From the NCBI RefSeq assembly GCF_014898815.1, contig NW_026515543.1:558001-622000 (forward strand): DNA of 64,000 nt. The letters are read 5' to 3'. This DNA comes from Panonychus citri. Taxonomy: Eukaryota > Arthropoda > Arachnida > Trombidiformes > Tetranychidae. The notes under the pieces are model-generated. The model was not told the DNA's origin, did not search any database, and saw nothing but the letters and a program-made list of their open reading frames with translations. Of the stretch, positions 38,095-50,143 are shown piece after piece (within the stretch, counting starts at the first letter, position 1; the number at the start of each line of letters is the position of its first letter). The translations under genes and the position numbers were made by a program.

Positions 38095-39294
38095 TCAATT
38101 CGAATCTGCGATTCTTTTTTTGTAACAATTAAGATGATTGAGACCATCGAGTATCGATAAGCCGAACCAAAGGCCGAAAATACTACTGATGTAGATTAGA
38201 AGATCAGTAATTGTCGATTTTGGATAAGCTCGAATGATCAGATCGGGTTCGTTGGGATATTCTAAGCAGATTTTTTTATTCTCGACGTAACTTGGTGTCG
38301 GGTACGAATAATATGTCGTCTCATAATCGATATAATTACATTGGGGCGAAGGGTTAGCATTCGAACAGATCTTTTCGATTCGCTCGAGCAGATCGTTGTT
38401 TTCTTCATTAAAGAAACGGAAATTGGGAGGATATTGATTGTCTTCGTTGAACGAATGTACTGTATCAGAATAGACGCAATTAAAAGCAGCGAATTGTTGA
38501 TTTAGACAATTATGTAAAGATGTCCTCTTATTGTAGCTTGAACAGTTAGTTTTCCGAGGCCAAGGTAAATTTTCCCGAACAAGTCGACGAGTATGCGATC
38601 TAACTGTAAAATAATTCGTTTCTATTCTGATGTACTTGCTGATGCGAGTTTCGGGTTCATAGGTTATTGAAACCAAACGAAATCCAAACTCTGGAAAATT
38701 ACGAGCTACGAAACAAACGATGGGCGATCTACTGGATCCGTCCAACTCTCGAGAAAAGTGAAACTGAAATGGTCTTGAACCATTTCGACACGAGATTCTA
38801 ATGATATAATTAAGCCCAGTGTGGAAATGATCAATTTTACAAAAGCCACGAGTTAATATGTTACCTTCGTAACCATTCAAACTGATAGAGATTATGTTTG
38901 ACCTTAGGTCAGGGCAATGTTTTCTGATATCTCCAATATTCAGAAGTGATAATAGTTTATATGAGACAATCGGTGTTGGTCCAGTCCAATTTGAACAATA
39001 TCGATTATAATCTTGCAATGAGGTTATTTTTAGATTCTTTCGCTCGGTTAGATTTCGGCAAATTTGACCTAATTCAATGGGATATCGTTTGTATAATGAA
39101 GTCCGATTAATAACTGACCCAAGGTTCATGGTGATATCGATCGCAGGTAAATCAAATATCTCCGAGTAATCATAAGTCACCTCAAATCTAACCTCAAATT
39201 TCAAGAAATCACCAATCACATCATTCAATTGGATAATTGATCCAATTAAACAAATTGTTACAATCAAAGATTTAGAAAGTAAACTTGAGGTCAT
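38095..39294 (-). CDS. DEG/ENaC-like (amiloride-sensitive) cation channel, divergent
   Basis: An intronless 399-residue protein. A first membrane helix at about 8-27 is followed by a stretch resembling the post-TM1 region of the family (FEVTYDYSEIFDLPAIDITM). A large N-glycosylated, Cys-containing extracellular region comes next, then a second helix at about 365-385 with IFGLWFGLSIL. This matches the family TM2 signature, with GLS in place of the G-A/S-S filter. These are trimeric sodium-selective channels used in chemo- and mechanosensation, and I recall that spider mites have a large expansion. Odd points: almost no cytoplasmic N-terminus (no His-Gly gating motif) and a total length well below the usual 500-600, so an upstream exon may be missing. 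No close paralogue lies in the window. Confidence 0.75.
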   Translation of the reverse strand: MTSSLLSKSLIVTICLIGSIIQLNDVIGDFLKFEVRFEVTYDYSEIFDLPAIDITMNLGSVINRTSLYKRYPIELGQICRNLTERKNLKITSLQDYNRYCSNWTGPTPIVSYKLLSLLNIGDIRKHCPDLRSNIISISLNGYEGNILTRGFCKIDHFHTGLNYIIRISCRNGSRPFQFHFSRELDGSSRSPIVCFVARNFPEFGFRLVSITYEPETRISKYIRIETNYFTVRSHTRRLVRENLPWPRKTNCSSYNKRTSLHNCLNQQFAAFNCVYSDTVHSFNEDNQYPPNFRFFNEENNDLLERIEKICSNANPSPQCNYIDYETTYYSYPTPSYVENKKICLEYPNEPDLIIRAYPKSTITDLLIYISSIFGLWFGLSILDGLNHLNCYKKRIADSN

Positions 39295-40086
39295 CTTATC
39301 AAGTTAAATGTTACAACTTAAATGGATTTACTGGATTTAGAACTGATCTGAATCGATTGAAAATATTTTCAATTCTTAAATTACTATCAAGTTGATTGAT
39401 TATTTTCTTCAAGTTGGTGGTCACTTTAATGATTTATTAAGTGATTAAGCAACTAATTTACAATCAGATTATTCTGATTGTCACTTTTTTCATTCGTTAA
39501 GAGAAAAAACTTCAATTTAATCGATACGAAGATGAATGAAAATAATCAATGAATTATTAATAGTAAGAATACAATTGAATTAAAGATACACTTTAGGTCA
39601 CATGAGAGATTAATAAATGGAATGGATAATAATTTAATTGATTAGGACACTTCTTTGTTGCTGCAAATTGATTTAACAAGTGAAAGTTGGGATTATCTCT
39701 CATCAGAATGACTAGTTAACGAGTTGATTATTGTAGTAATCTGATTGTTAAAGGAACAGAGGCAAAAAATTAAATCATCTCAAGATTCAAAGACAAAGAT
39801 CAAGAAAAAAAAAATACATGATCAGTGAATCAGGATTACAATTAACAGTCAATAATGATTTTTTTGATTGTTAATTTTTGATGGTTGAAAGGTTAAATGT
39901 GTGTCTTGGTGAGAGATTCATTGGTTGATTGATGATCATCAAAGTAAATTGAATAGTGAGAAGCCCAGACAAGAAAACAACTTTCATAAGTGAACAAAGT
40001 TGTTGATGATTCTGGTTGTAGTCATGAAGAGTAAAAGTAAAAAAGTATAAAAGAAGATGAAGAATTGATGAAAAAACATGATCATT
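39295..40086. other. AT-rich spacer
   Basis: Intergenic DNA between the DEG/ENaC-like start and the TMTC3 stop, both on the minus strand. It presumably includes the TMTC3 3' UTR and the channel promoter. No coding frame. Confidence 0.55.
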
Positions 40087-43000
40087 TCATGTTCTTGAAG
40101 TTGAATCAGGAGAAAAAGAAGAAGATGAAGAATCGTTGAGAGCAGAGTTTCCATTGTTTAACATCCTCTTTTTGGCAATACGATTCCTAACGATCCGTAA
40201 ATGCTTGTCAATATAATCCTGATTGGAAGAGAGTGAGCTAACTTTAACTAAACATTTCTCTGCATCTTCAAGTTTATCCTTTTCAACGTAAATAACACAA
40301 AGATTATGTTGTCCTTGAATATTTTTAGGATCAAGTGAGACAATTTTGTGGTAACATTTTTCCGCTTCGTCAATGTTTTTAACAGTATTAACATAAATAT
40401 CAGCTAAAATGAAAAGACCTTTGATATGATCAGGATAATAATTGAGTAATTGTTTCAAATAAGGCAAGGCCTCCATAGGTCGATTACTGTCCGATAAAAG
40501 GAGGGCCAAATTAAAAAGTGCACTTCGGAAATCGGGACGGCTTTCGATTGCTCGTTTGAACCAAGATTCGGCAGTCAAATATTTTTTATCGTCCATTGAT
40601 AACATCCCAAGATTGAAATAAACTCGTTCGTTGGCTTTGTTCAATTCAATTAACTGAATAAGACGCTTAATAGCCAAAGGTCGAGCTCGTTCATCGCCCG
40701 ATTCTTGTATTAAGATCGCTGAATTCAATAGTGATTGCTAATGGTAGAGAGAGGGAAAAAAGAATTGATTTTAGTAAAAGAAAATTTTCCGATTGTGATC
40801 ATTAGATTTCAACAATTTTTACCTCATGATATGGATCCAATTTAAGAGCTTGATCAAAATAGGATAAAGCATGAGTGGGTTTCCTTTGCTCCAACAAAAC
40901 GACACCAAGCTAGTGATAAACAAGAGTTTAAAGGGATTAGATTTGTATTGATTTGTATTTGAATATTTAATTATGATTTGACTTACATTATAATAGATAT
41001 CGGGATTAGTTGGATCTATTTGTAAAGCTTTTTCATAAACTTCTTGGGCTTCTCGAGTTCTGTTTAGTTTTATCAGAATATCACCACGATTGATATAAGC
41101 TTGAGTGTAATCAGATCTCATGGAAATTGCTTGACGATAAAGTGAATCAGCTTCTTCCAATCTTGAATTATTTCGAGATATTAGATTAGCAAGATTAACG
41201 AAAACGCTTAAATGAGAAGGTGCAATCCTCGCTTGATATTGTTGACCCGTTTTCGGACGAGGGAGTAAACTTTTAGCAGTTAGAAGATATTGTTCAGCTA
41301 AATCGTACATTTCCAAATGGTTGTAAGTTCGTCCAACATTCATTTGTGAACCTAAATCATCGGGTTGGATTGTCGATGCTTTTAAAAAGTACTCAAGGGC
41401 TTCACGATATTTTCCTTGACTTTCAAACACATGACCAACATTATTGTAAAGCTTTGCGTTGGTCTGACAAACTTTCAGACCAGCGGTGAAAATAGTATAT
41501 TCTGATGTCCAATCGTAGTTTCTAAGCCAAGTTCGAGCTGAGAATGATAATAGCAGGATAACCAGGGAACCATGGAGTAAACTTTTGGACCAATATAATT
41601 GTTTGGATAAATTTCCAAGATTAGGATTAGTGTTTCGCAATTTACAGGATAAAAGATACCATCCATAAGAGATTAACATGATAAATCCCATACTAGGTAA
41701 ATATAAAATTCTTTCAGCAATCACAAAACCAACAGGGAAAAATAAATTTGATGCAGGAAGAAATGGAAATACAATTAGACTGAGCGACATAATTAAAATA
41801 TTTCTATCTCTTTCTCTATGATTGAGCAAACATTTGATTGAAAGTTTGGCTAAGATTATGTAGAAGGCAATTGTGGTAAGATTACGAATATCGGTAATAG
41901 ATTCAATTAGATTAATTGTTCCCATGGTCCAATCACAAAGTAAATTCATTGGATATAAAAGTAACCAACTGTTAACAACCAGCAAATAGTTAAAGGTTAA
42001 TTGCCGAGTAGGTGAAGATGCTACTGCAGCAGGATTATCATATCTAAAGAAAATTAGGAAAAACAATTTAGGAAAAGATTTAGAAATTAGTGTAATAACT
42101 TTTTCGATTCCTTTCTAGAGTGAAAACATACTTTGTGAAAATCGGTAATTGTGATCCCATAATATGAACTCGAATCAAAAGTAATATTACAATAGAAATA
42201 GCGATCAGGATTAATCGTAACAAGTGGCCTTTCATCCGGTTCGATTGGAGTGATTTAATAGATAAATAGTTTTTCAGATTATCCAAGTTAACCTAAGAAA
42301 AGAGAAAGAGAGAGAGAAACAAATTGTTAGAATTGAAATTAAAAGACAATTCGTTCCTGAATTTGCTTGAGAAAGTAGATTAACCTTGTGAAGAATCATA
42401 ACTTCGTAAACAGCCATAACAGCGAGTACAGTGATACCTTGTTCCTTACAGAAAGTGGCAACACCAGCCAAAAGAAGAGACAATGTAACGGGAGTCCAGG
42501 CTGAAAAATAGAGATGGAGAAAGAGATGAATTAGTTGAGTTGGAATGAGAAAGATTTGAATGTGCAAGAACAAAAATTGGCTTGAAAAGCAAAAATATAA
42601 GGGCAGAAAAAAAAAGCAAAACAATTGGCCCAACATACAAGAATTTTTGTTGCTGATTGTACTTTTGATGTATAATAATAGAGCTGTTAAGAAGACAAGA
42701 GATGATAATGTTTCAGCTCTTCCAACGACTCCAGTAACTGCTTCAGTATGAATTGGATGAACAGCAAAGATGAGAGCTGAAACAAGACTTGCTGAATTAG
42801 GCATGAAGGTGAAACAAAGTCTACGGGAAAGATCATGAAAGAGAAGAAGAAAAAAAATTAAATGGAGAAAAGAAATACAATTAAAAAATTAGGAAGCAAA
42901 TTGCAAATCAAGAAGCGATCATGTTTATCCAATTTCATACTTGTAGTAAAGTAAACAGACTGTTGAGTGGATTAAAATGTTAACTAGATGATAACCAAAT

Positions 43001-43444
43001 GGATTGAGTTCATCAAAAAGGTAATTAAGGCGAAATGTAAGGACGGTCAGTGGTCGATATGATTTATGGCTGTGTTCCTATGGAAATAAGAAAATGAAAA
43101 CAGAGAGATGATTAATTGAATTGGATAGAATTATTTTCCATTGTTTTAATTACCTTTCTGATTGATGTACCCCAAAAATCATTGGAGAAAAGGTTTATTA
43201 TCGGAGTGCTTGGTTTAAGATCTTTGTTATCTCTAATTGCTGGGATGTCATCGAAAGCGAAACCACATGATAATGAATTGAAATAAATGGTAAATGATAT
43301 GATAAAAATGATTAACATATATTTCAATGGAGGCCATTCAGATTTAATCAACGAAGGCTCATCGTTAGATGAACAATCTGAATATTTATCACTGATTCCA
43401 GAGGAATCTGAGAAAACTGGTGAAGGTGTTGTGTGTCGGCTCAT
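40087..43444 (-). CDS. TMTC3: TMTC3, O-mannosyltransferase with TPR repeats
   Basis: Eight exons, all with GT-AG junctions in phase: 43444-43154, 43077-42941, 42820-42639, 42500-42385, 42292-42132, 42043-40987, 40909-40823, 40737-40087. Total 893 aa (human TMTC3 914). An ER multi-pass enzyme that adds O-mannose to cadherin-type domains. A single helix near 42-58 is followed by the first luminal loop with the acidic FDD motif (64-66) and FWGTSIRKEHSHKSYRPLT. Further helices follow, with VHPIHTEAV, CKEQGITVL and YDNPAA, the conserved DUF1736 region. The C-terminal half carries about ten TPR repeats (for example NNVGHVFESQGKYREALEYF). The NDFWGT and SHKSYRPLTVLTFRLNY blocks favour TMTC3 over TMTC1, 2 or 4. 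It is head to head with CERT, starts 870 bp apart. Confidence 0.93.
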
Positions 43445-44314
43445 ATTGAAATCTTTAACTTGGTAACCATAATTAGTGAACTATTGGAATTGGCAAAGTT
43501 ATTTTGATTCCAATCAAAATAATTTAACATTCAGATAAAGTGACAAACATTTTCAAATCACTCAAGTTTGTCCAATATCATAAGGCACAAGTGGTTGAGT
43601 TTTACTTTCTAATTTAACCGAATCACCAATTGATTACAGTGTTGATCAATTATAAAATAATTAAATCTAATTAAATTAAAGATGAGACGACGAAAAGTTT
43701 AACAATTAAAAGTTTAATTTGTCTTCAATTAGAAAACAAAACAAAAACAAATTTTGAAAGAAAACGACGACAACTCCATCTACCGGAAAACTTTTTCACT
43801 AAAGAAAACGCGATATTCAAATAAAGAGAAAATTAAATTAATCAGTAATTGAATAAAATAAATTGATTCTTACGATAATTCATAATCAAATTCTTAAAAG
43901 TTGATTGTAAGTGGGATTTAAATACTTGCCGAGAAAAAGATTAGAAAAGTTAATGAGAAGGTAAAGAAAGAAATTTAAAAATTCGGTAAAGTGAAATGTT
44001 CATCATGATGATGATATGGAAATACGGAAAAAAGTAGAAAGAGAAAAGAATATAATTCAGATTTTATTCCTGAATAGATTATAAGATGAACGAAATTGAA
44101 ATCAGTTGATTGTTGATTTTGAAAGAAAATCAATTTTCAATTTTTATGGAAGAAAAAAAGATTTTGTTTCGTTAATCGACCACCAGATGGGGTTGGATGT
44201 TCGTTCGTTGCCGATTCTTGGATCTGATACTTTGAGAGATCCGATAAAACTTCGTGTTTGTTTACGTTTTTGTTGATTGAGTTGATTCATGTTTTGTTTG
44301 TTTGTAAATTAATC
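43445..44314. promoter_or_regulatory. shared TMTC3/CERT divergent promoter region
   Basis: An 870-bp interval between two divergent start codons. No TATA box is obvious. The CERT-proximal 180 bp are GC-richer (44160-44260) and probably 5' UTR; a piece of it (from 44243) was copied into the pseudogene patch at 50031. Confidence 0.45.
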
Positions 44315-46166
44315 ATGAGTAAAATGGAAATTATTTGCAATTCAAATAATTCTGATAGTTTTTTTATTAATGATGATAATCAAATCGGAAGTAACATCAC
44401 CTATCAAGGAATATGTAACAAGTGGACCAATTATATCCACGGTTGGCAAGAGAGATTCATCTTACTGAAAGATGGAACCTTGACTTACTTTAAATCAGAA
44501 GATGAATCAGATTCTGGTTGCAGAGGAGCGATGAGTGTATTCAAATGCAATGTAACTGTAAGTATATTTCTCTCTCTCTCTCACTTTGTCTGGGTACTAA
44601 TTAATATAATTGTTTGGTTTCTTTTTTCCTTCTCTCTCTCTCTCTCCCAATCTTTGCTTCGCCCTACCCCAATCTCTCCCTCTTTCTCTCTGTCACTGTT
44701 CCTATGATCTATCCACCTTATTATTATTTAGTTACATGAATTTGATGAGTGTCGATTTGATGTAAGTCTTGGTGATAGTGTTTGGTATCTACGAGCTGAT
44801 TCTCCAGATGAAAGGAATCGATGGGTTGAAGCAATAGTTGCTCATCATCGAATCTTAGCAACTTTATCACATTGTATGGATTTAATGCAACAAAGGGAAG
44901 AGAATTGGAAGCGAAAGTGGGAAATTGAAGTGGAAAAGAGGAAAAAACTCGAAGAATTGGTCGCTACCTTACAAGGAACATCAAGTGAAGATCAAAAGAT
45001 GATGATTCTTAACGATCCAGATTATGAAGAAGGTCCTCATTCAAAGATTAAAGAGGAAGAATTTTTTGATGCCGTTGATGCGATGTTAGATCGTAAAGAT
45101 CAACAAGAAGAGGAAAAGAGACAATTAAAATTACGAGCAAAAGAAATTGGTGAACCTTCATCATGTTTACCTGAGATTTGTGATCATCCTTTATGGTTGG
45201 AGATAAATAAAACGACTCTTGACCAATTGAAACAAGCTCGATTAGAGGTCGGTGAAGATGATGGTGAGACAACCGGTGGTTGGGAATTATTTGCCGCCGA
45301 AGGTGATATGAGACTTTACAAGAGAGATCTTGTTGTCGATGGGCTTGTCTGTGATCCATTGAAAGCTGTCCACACAGTTCGAGGTATAACTGGACATGAA
45401 GTTTGTTATCATTTCTTTAGTCCTGATGTCCGATGGGATTGGGAAAACACTTTAGAATCAATGAAAGTCGTTGAAGAAATCAATCCAAATACTTTAGTGT
45501 TTCATCAAATTCATAAACGTGTTTGGCCTGCAGCCCAAAGAGATGCAGTTTTTTGGTCACATATTCGTAAACTTAACCCAAGTCAACTTTCATCATCATC
45601 ATCATCACCTTCTTCCTCTTCATCATCAACATCATCTTCAGTTTCCTCATCACCATTTGTATCAAATTCATCTCCATCAACATTACCAATATACACCGAT
45701 AAAAAAGATCCTGATGATATTTGGATCGTATGCAATAACTCAACGGACCGAAATGACATTCCAGTAAGTCAACTAATCCATCAATTAATAACTTCCCAAT
45801 AACTAATTACTAATCACTAATCATCTTTAATTAACAGGTCGGTAGATGTGTTAGAATGAGAATGACAGTCAGTTTAACATGTGAAACTTTCATTGAACCT
45901 CCTAAAGAAGGCCAACCAATTACTCGAAATAATTTAATCTGCAAAATAATCTACTGTTCAACAAGTAAGTATTTCACACCAGAATCCAATCAATCATCAG
46001 AATCAAACAATTAATAAACTCTTCATCTTAATCAACAGTTAATCCCGGTGGTTGGGCTCCTGCATCGGTATTACGAGCTCTTTATAAACGAGAATATCCA
46101 AAGTTTTTGAAAAATTTCTCTCAATATGTGATCGATGCTCGAAAAGAAAAGCCAATCATGTTTTAA
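44315..46166 (+). CDS. CERT: Ceramide transfer protein (CERT/COL4A3BP)
   Basis: Four exons: 44315-44557, 44732-45763, 45838-45964, 46039-46166; 509 aa. Moves ceramide from ER to trans-Golgi for sphingomyelin-type lipid synthesis. A PH domain at about 29-120 (KWTNYIHGWQERFILLKDG) binds PI4P. A coiled region at 125-165 is followed by a near-perfect FFAT motif EFFDAVD at 191-197 for the ER protein VAP. The START lipid-binding domain runs from about 255 to the end (ITGHEVCYHFFSPDVRWDWE; NPGGWAPASVLRALYKREYP). In-frame ATGs at 44258 and 44324 are alternatives; 44315 was chosen as the first ATG giving a normal short N-terminus. Odd: the serine-repeat region that follows the PH domain in vertebrate CERT is missing, and about 30 mostly serine residues interrupt START near 368-400. 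Confidence 0.95.
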
Positions 46167-48309
46167 TCAACACACACACACCAATAACAATTAATTAACC
46201 AGAAAAAAAAACAAACCATCAAAGGTTAATTGTGAAAATCAAAATTGCAACAGTAATTAAATCAAATCTGCTCAAATATAATCAAAAGAAAAGAAAAAGT
46301 TATAAGCAAGATAATATTTTGTAATAATAATAATTAACTCGTTAACAAGCAGAGCCTTCATATTTTACAATTAATTTAAATCACACAATTAACCTTGATT
46401 GATTGATTGATTTCAAAAGTTGATTCAGTGATTAGTCAACAACAGTGGTTAATATTTGTTTTCACACACATCAAATATTTCAAGAGATTATAAAATTGTG
46501 ACTATTTTTAATGCTTATTAATTATGCCAATCAATTGATTGTTGATCCTAATTGTGTGCTTATAATAATGTTACTAATGATACAATTAATTAATTTAAAC
46601 AAAGCGAATGCAAAAAAACAACAACAACAACCAACCTTCAATTGTTTTTGTATACTAATTATTATTATATTTTTCATTCAATGTAAATATTGAGTATATT
46701 TGAATGGGATAATCATTAGATGGATTGAAAAATAAACAATCAATCAAGGTTAATTAGTTAATTTCTGCTTTGCTTACTTATGAAAAAAAAATTAATATAT
46801 GATAACAATTAACTGAAATAATGTAAATATTAATAAAATTGAAACATTTTTTGATTGTGTTTTTCCTGATTGCAACAATTAGCAACTGATTTGATTTGTT
46901 TTTTTTTTCATCTCTCAAAATGAACATTATTATGACGATGATTGAATTGAATTAACCTGATTCATTTGATGATCAACAATCAACATTTTATTATTACAAT
47001 CAATTCAGCAGAAATGATGATGATCATGATGATTTATCTTGAGACTCATTCATCTGAACTTAATTGTAAGATAATTGGATAAAATGGTTTATTGTAATTG
47101 ATTAGATTATCTTGAATTGTCTTTTAATCTGTTCAGTCAAAAGTAACAATCAGTAAATTTTTACCTGAACTAAATCAGATTATCTTTCTAGATGATTAAG
47201 AAAAAGTTTCAGCTCTACAACTAATCAGATTAATTTCAAGTTTAGTAAACAATCAGTTGATCTTAATCACTTTAGTCAATGTAATTAAAGTCTCAGACAA
47301 ACCAATTTAATCAATTTGTTTAATTAACTCAAGGTGTAGACTGATTTTGATTGTTAATCATTAAATTTAGTTAACGATCAATAATTTGTTCATCATTTAA
47401 CATTTTGGGATGATATTAATGGTTGAATTAGAAGATGATTTGACAATTGTAACAATTTAGTTGAGAAAAATTCATTTTAATTGTAAACCATTTTTAGTTT
47501 AAATTGTCATTCATTGTATTTCAACAATTAACTTAATCATGATTAAGATTCAGATCGAGATTCAGGTAAATTGTGTTGACCACTAAGTATCAGGAAGATG
47601 AGGTTGACCAATAATCGGAAGATAATTACAATTATCTTTTCATAGACTAGACCAATTTAAGATCAAATTGTTCACAATTAACATGGAAAATTTTGCTGAT
47701 CAATAAACAATCTTGGAATCATTGTTAATGATGATTTTGTATCAATCGACTAATTAAATTTTCGTCTTTTTTTTGGAAGAAAAAACTTTCGAACTTTATT
47801 TTTTTCTAAAAATCTTCATTTATCGATCTTCTCAGATTATATTAACTCGTAGTATTTTATTGTGAATCAAATTGTAAACAATTAAATCGCTTCTGCTCCG
47901 ATTACTTGTTTACATCTGAATGAACAATCTGAATTGCAAGTTTATCTTTTGATTCAGATTATTTGATTACCATTAACATGATAAAGAAGATGATTAAGTA
48001 AAAAGATCAGTTGAGTATAATCATATTGAAATCAAGTTGATTGTTATAATACAATTTACATTCAACAATCAATTATTTTGGATAAACTTATTGTCGAAAG
48101 GAAATCAATGATTAAATCACAATCTGATTAACTTTTGTCAGTAAATTAAGTTTTTTTTTACTAAATTAGATGACCATTGATTAGACTCAAAACAAACTGA
48201 TTTAGTGACATTTATCATTTGGTTATATTGACAATCATGTTTATTATTAATTAATAATCATACAAATGAATAATTTGATCATCATTAAACGATCGATTTT
48301 GATAATATT
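46167..48309. other. CERT 3' UTR and AT-rich spacer
   Basis: No supported gene. The first 500-700 bp are probably CERT 3' UTR (AATAAA-like words at about 46729-46734 and 46832). Short frames here are AT-rich and not coding-like. Confidence 0.5.
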
Positions 48310-48356
48310 CAGGTAAATGGTAAAAGGTAATCAGCTGATTGTTGTGAATCATTTTT
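48310..48356 (+). repeat. direct repeat bounding the pseudogene patch, left copy
   Basis: CAGGTAAATGGTAAAAGGTA followed by a CTGATTGTTGT...AATC segment matches 50569-50617 in the same orientation with a few mismatches. Confidence 0.6.
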
Positions 48357-48384
48357 GGAAATCATCAACACGTTATTCTGGTAT

Positions 48385-48727
48385 TTATTCACCGTTAGGA
48401 TAATGACGAGGCTCGGGGAAGTGCTTTGAGTATTTTCTAAGATAAAAACGAAAAGGATTAATAGAAAAAGCGAAAAATCAACGAAAAAGAAAAAAAAACT
48501 TACGAATTCACATAAAAAATCGCTGAGCATTCATACACTGAACAAATCTGAACCATGACAGACTCAAGGAATTCAATAAATGCAAGTGTCACAGTAACTA
48601 ATCCACCAGTCACTCCAATAATCCGGCTGAGATTGAACAATGGCCTCAAGGAAATGACTTTTTGAAGATTTGATTGGATATCATCAGTTAGTCCATTCGA
48701 TCCAGCCTCTTGAGTATTAGGTGGTTT
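48385..48727 (-). pseudogene. unidentified two-exon coding remnant (C-terminal end)
   Basis: Exon-like segments 48727-48504 and 48436-48385 are separated by a 67-bp intron (GTAAGT...CTTAG) and join in phase (FYVNS-KYSKHFPEPRHYPNGE, stop). The first segment reads QSNLQKVISLRPLFNLSR, then a hydrophobic stretch IIGVTGGLVTVTLAFIEF, suggesting a membrane protein. There is no start codon, and all three frames after the nearest acceptor (TTTTCAG) contain stops, so the 5' part is missing or broken. It lies among decayed gene copies. I could not match it to any gene in this window. Confidence 0.4.
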
Positions 48728-48977
48728 TCACTGAAAACAATGGGAAAATTAGCACAAGAAAAATTAATTAATAATAGAAAATTAAAATCGAGACATTGTC
48801 AAGTTCATTGTAAGTGAGTGAAAATGAGTTCGAAAAGTTCGAGCTTATATTCAAATTAATAAACAGGTTATCATTTTAAATGAGTTTATCTCAAGTTTTG
48901 ATTAGTCTATGAATGAAATGGTGAATAAGTTTAAGAAATGGACAAAGATCGTAAGTTAATTGTATTAATAATTAACG

Positions 48978-49026
48978 TGCGATCATCTAACCTTTCAGAG
49001 TATCGTTAACCTTTATCGACTCTTGA
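48978..49026 (+). pseudogene. GPCR fragment (TM6 region) copied from 60868-60916
   Basis: GCGATCATCTAACCTTTCAG and the next 28 bp align base for base, with scattered mismatches, to the GPCR at the RAIISLYRVSVTFILS segment. The copy carries an in-frame stop and no flanking receptor sequence. Confidence 0.6.
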
Positions 49027-49173
49027 TTTTATTCCTGATTCATTCTCATTCTGATCATTCATTTTCACCTGAAATAATAATCATCATCTCATAATCCATC
49101 ATCTTGATTACCACCATCATCATCAACATCAACAACAACCCGAATTAATTTGCCATGGCAAACTGTACATACG

Positions 49174-49578
49174 AATTTGGATTGATTTCTTCAACGACTT
49201 TCATTGATTCTAAAGTGTTTTCCCAATCCCATCGGACATCAGGACTAAAGAAATGATAACAAACTTCATGTCCAGTTATACCTCGAACTGTGTGGACAGC
49301 TTTCAATGGATCACAGACAAGCCCATCGACAACAAGATCTCTCTTGTAAAGTCTCATATCACCTTCGGCGGCAAATAATTCCCAACCACCGGTTGTCTCA
49401 CCATCATCTTCACCGACCTCTAATCGAGCTTGTTTCAATTGGTCAAGAGTCGTTTTATTTATCTCCAACCATAAAGGATGATCACAAATCTCAGGTAAAC
49501 ATGATGAAGGTTCACCAATTTCTTTTGCTCGTAATTTTAATTGTCTCTTTTCCTTTTCTTGTTGATCTTTACGATCTA
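49174..49578 (-). pseudogene. inverted, near-identical copy of CERT exon 2
   Basis: The minus strand matches CERT 45086-45490 over 405 bp with one mismatch that I can see (giving QQEKEK for QQEEEK). It encodes residues from just after the FFAT motif into the START domain. A further 25 bp on the 5' side (49579-49605) are recognisable but deleted and substituted, removing the FFAT core. No PH part, no START end and no splice partner are present, so it is not a functional lipid-transfer gene. The surrounding fragments are much more diverged than this one. Confidence 0.9.
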
Positions 49579-49606
49579 AAATCGTCAAAAAGCTCTTCCT
49601 CTTCAA

Positions 49607-50030
49607 GCAAAATTTTCTTTTGTAATAATAAAATTTTTCTTTTTCTCTGTTCTCTTTTAATCATGGTAGATTCATTCCTTTACAATCTATTTAAAAATAG
49701 AATATAAAATAAATGATTTTAGAAATTATTTCACTTTCACTGATTATAATGAGCATTTCATTTGGATGCTTTGTTTTTTTTCCTCTAGTTTTCTCTCTGT
49801 AATTTCCCAGTTGAATTCGTTGGTAGATCGCATGGTGATGGTTCATTCAATTGCTCAGCTACGAGAAAAACTATTTCTATTGATGCATTTGCTTGAAGTT
49901 TATTCAGTGGGATAAACAATAATGTCCTCAATTTTTTACGGATATTTGACCGAATTGTAATTTTATCAATGACGAAAAATTTAATAAAACAAAATATTCC
50001 ACTTATGAAAAAGTTTATCTCAAGTTATCA
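49607..50030. other. spacer within the pseudogene patch
   Basis: AT-rich sequence between two CERT-derived fragments. I see no match to the genes in this window and no coding frame. Confidence 0.4.
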
Positions 50031-50104
50031 GATAAAACTTCGTGTTTGTTTACGTTTCTGTTGATTGGGTTGATTCATGTTTTCAAATGTAATGTAACTC
50101 TAAG

Positions 50105-50143
<39 letters not shown>

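Noticed and set aside
45048..45359. A 103-codon minus-strand frame and its twin at 49306-49707 on the plus strand
   Set aside because: Antisense shadows of CERT exon 2 and of its inverted copy. Being present twice reflects the duplication, not a conserved antisense gene.
46511..46693. Plus-strand frame of 60 codons after CERT
   Set aside because: AT-rich, Ile/Asn/Leu-only composition in the CERT 3' UTR; no coding signature.
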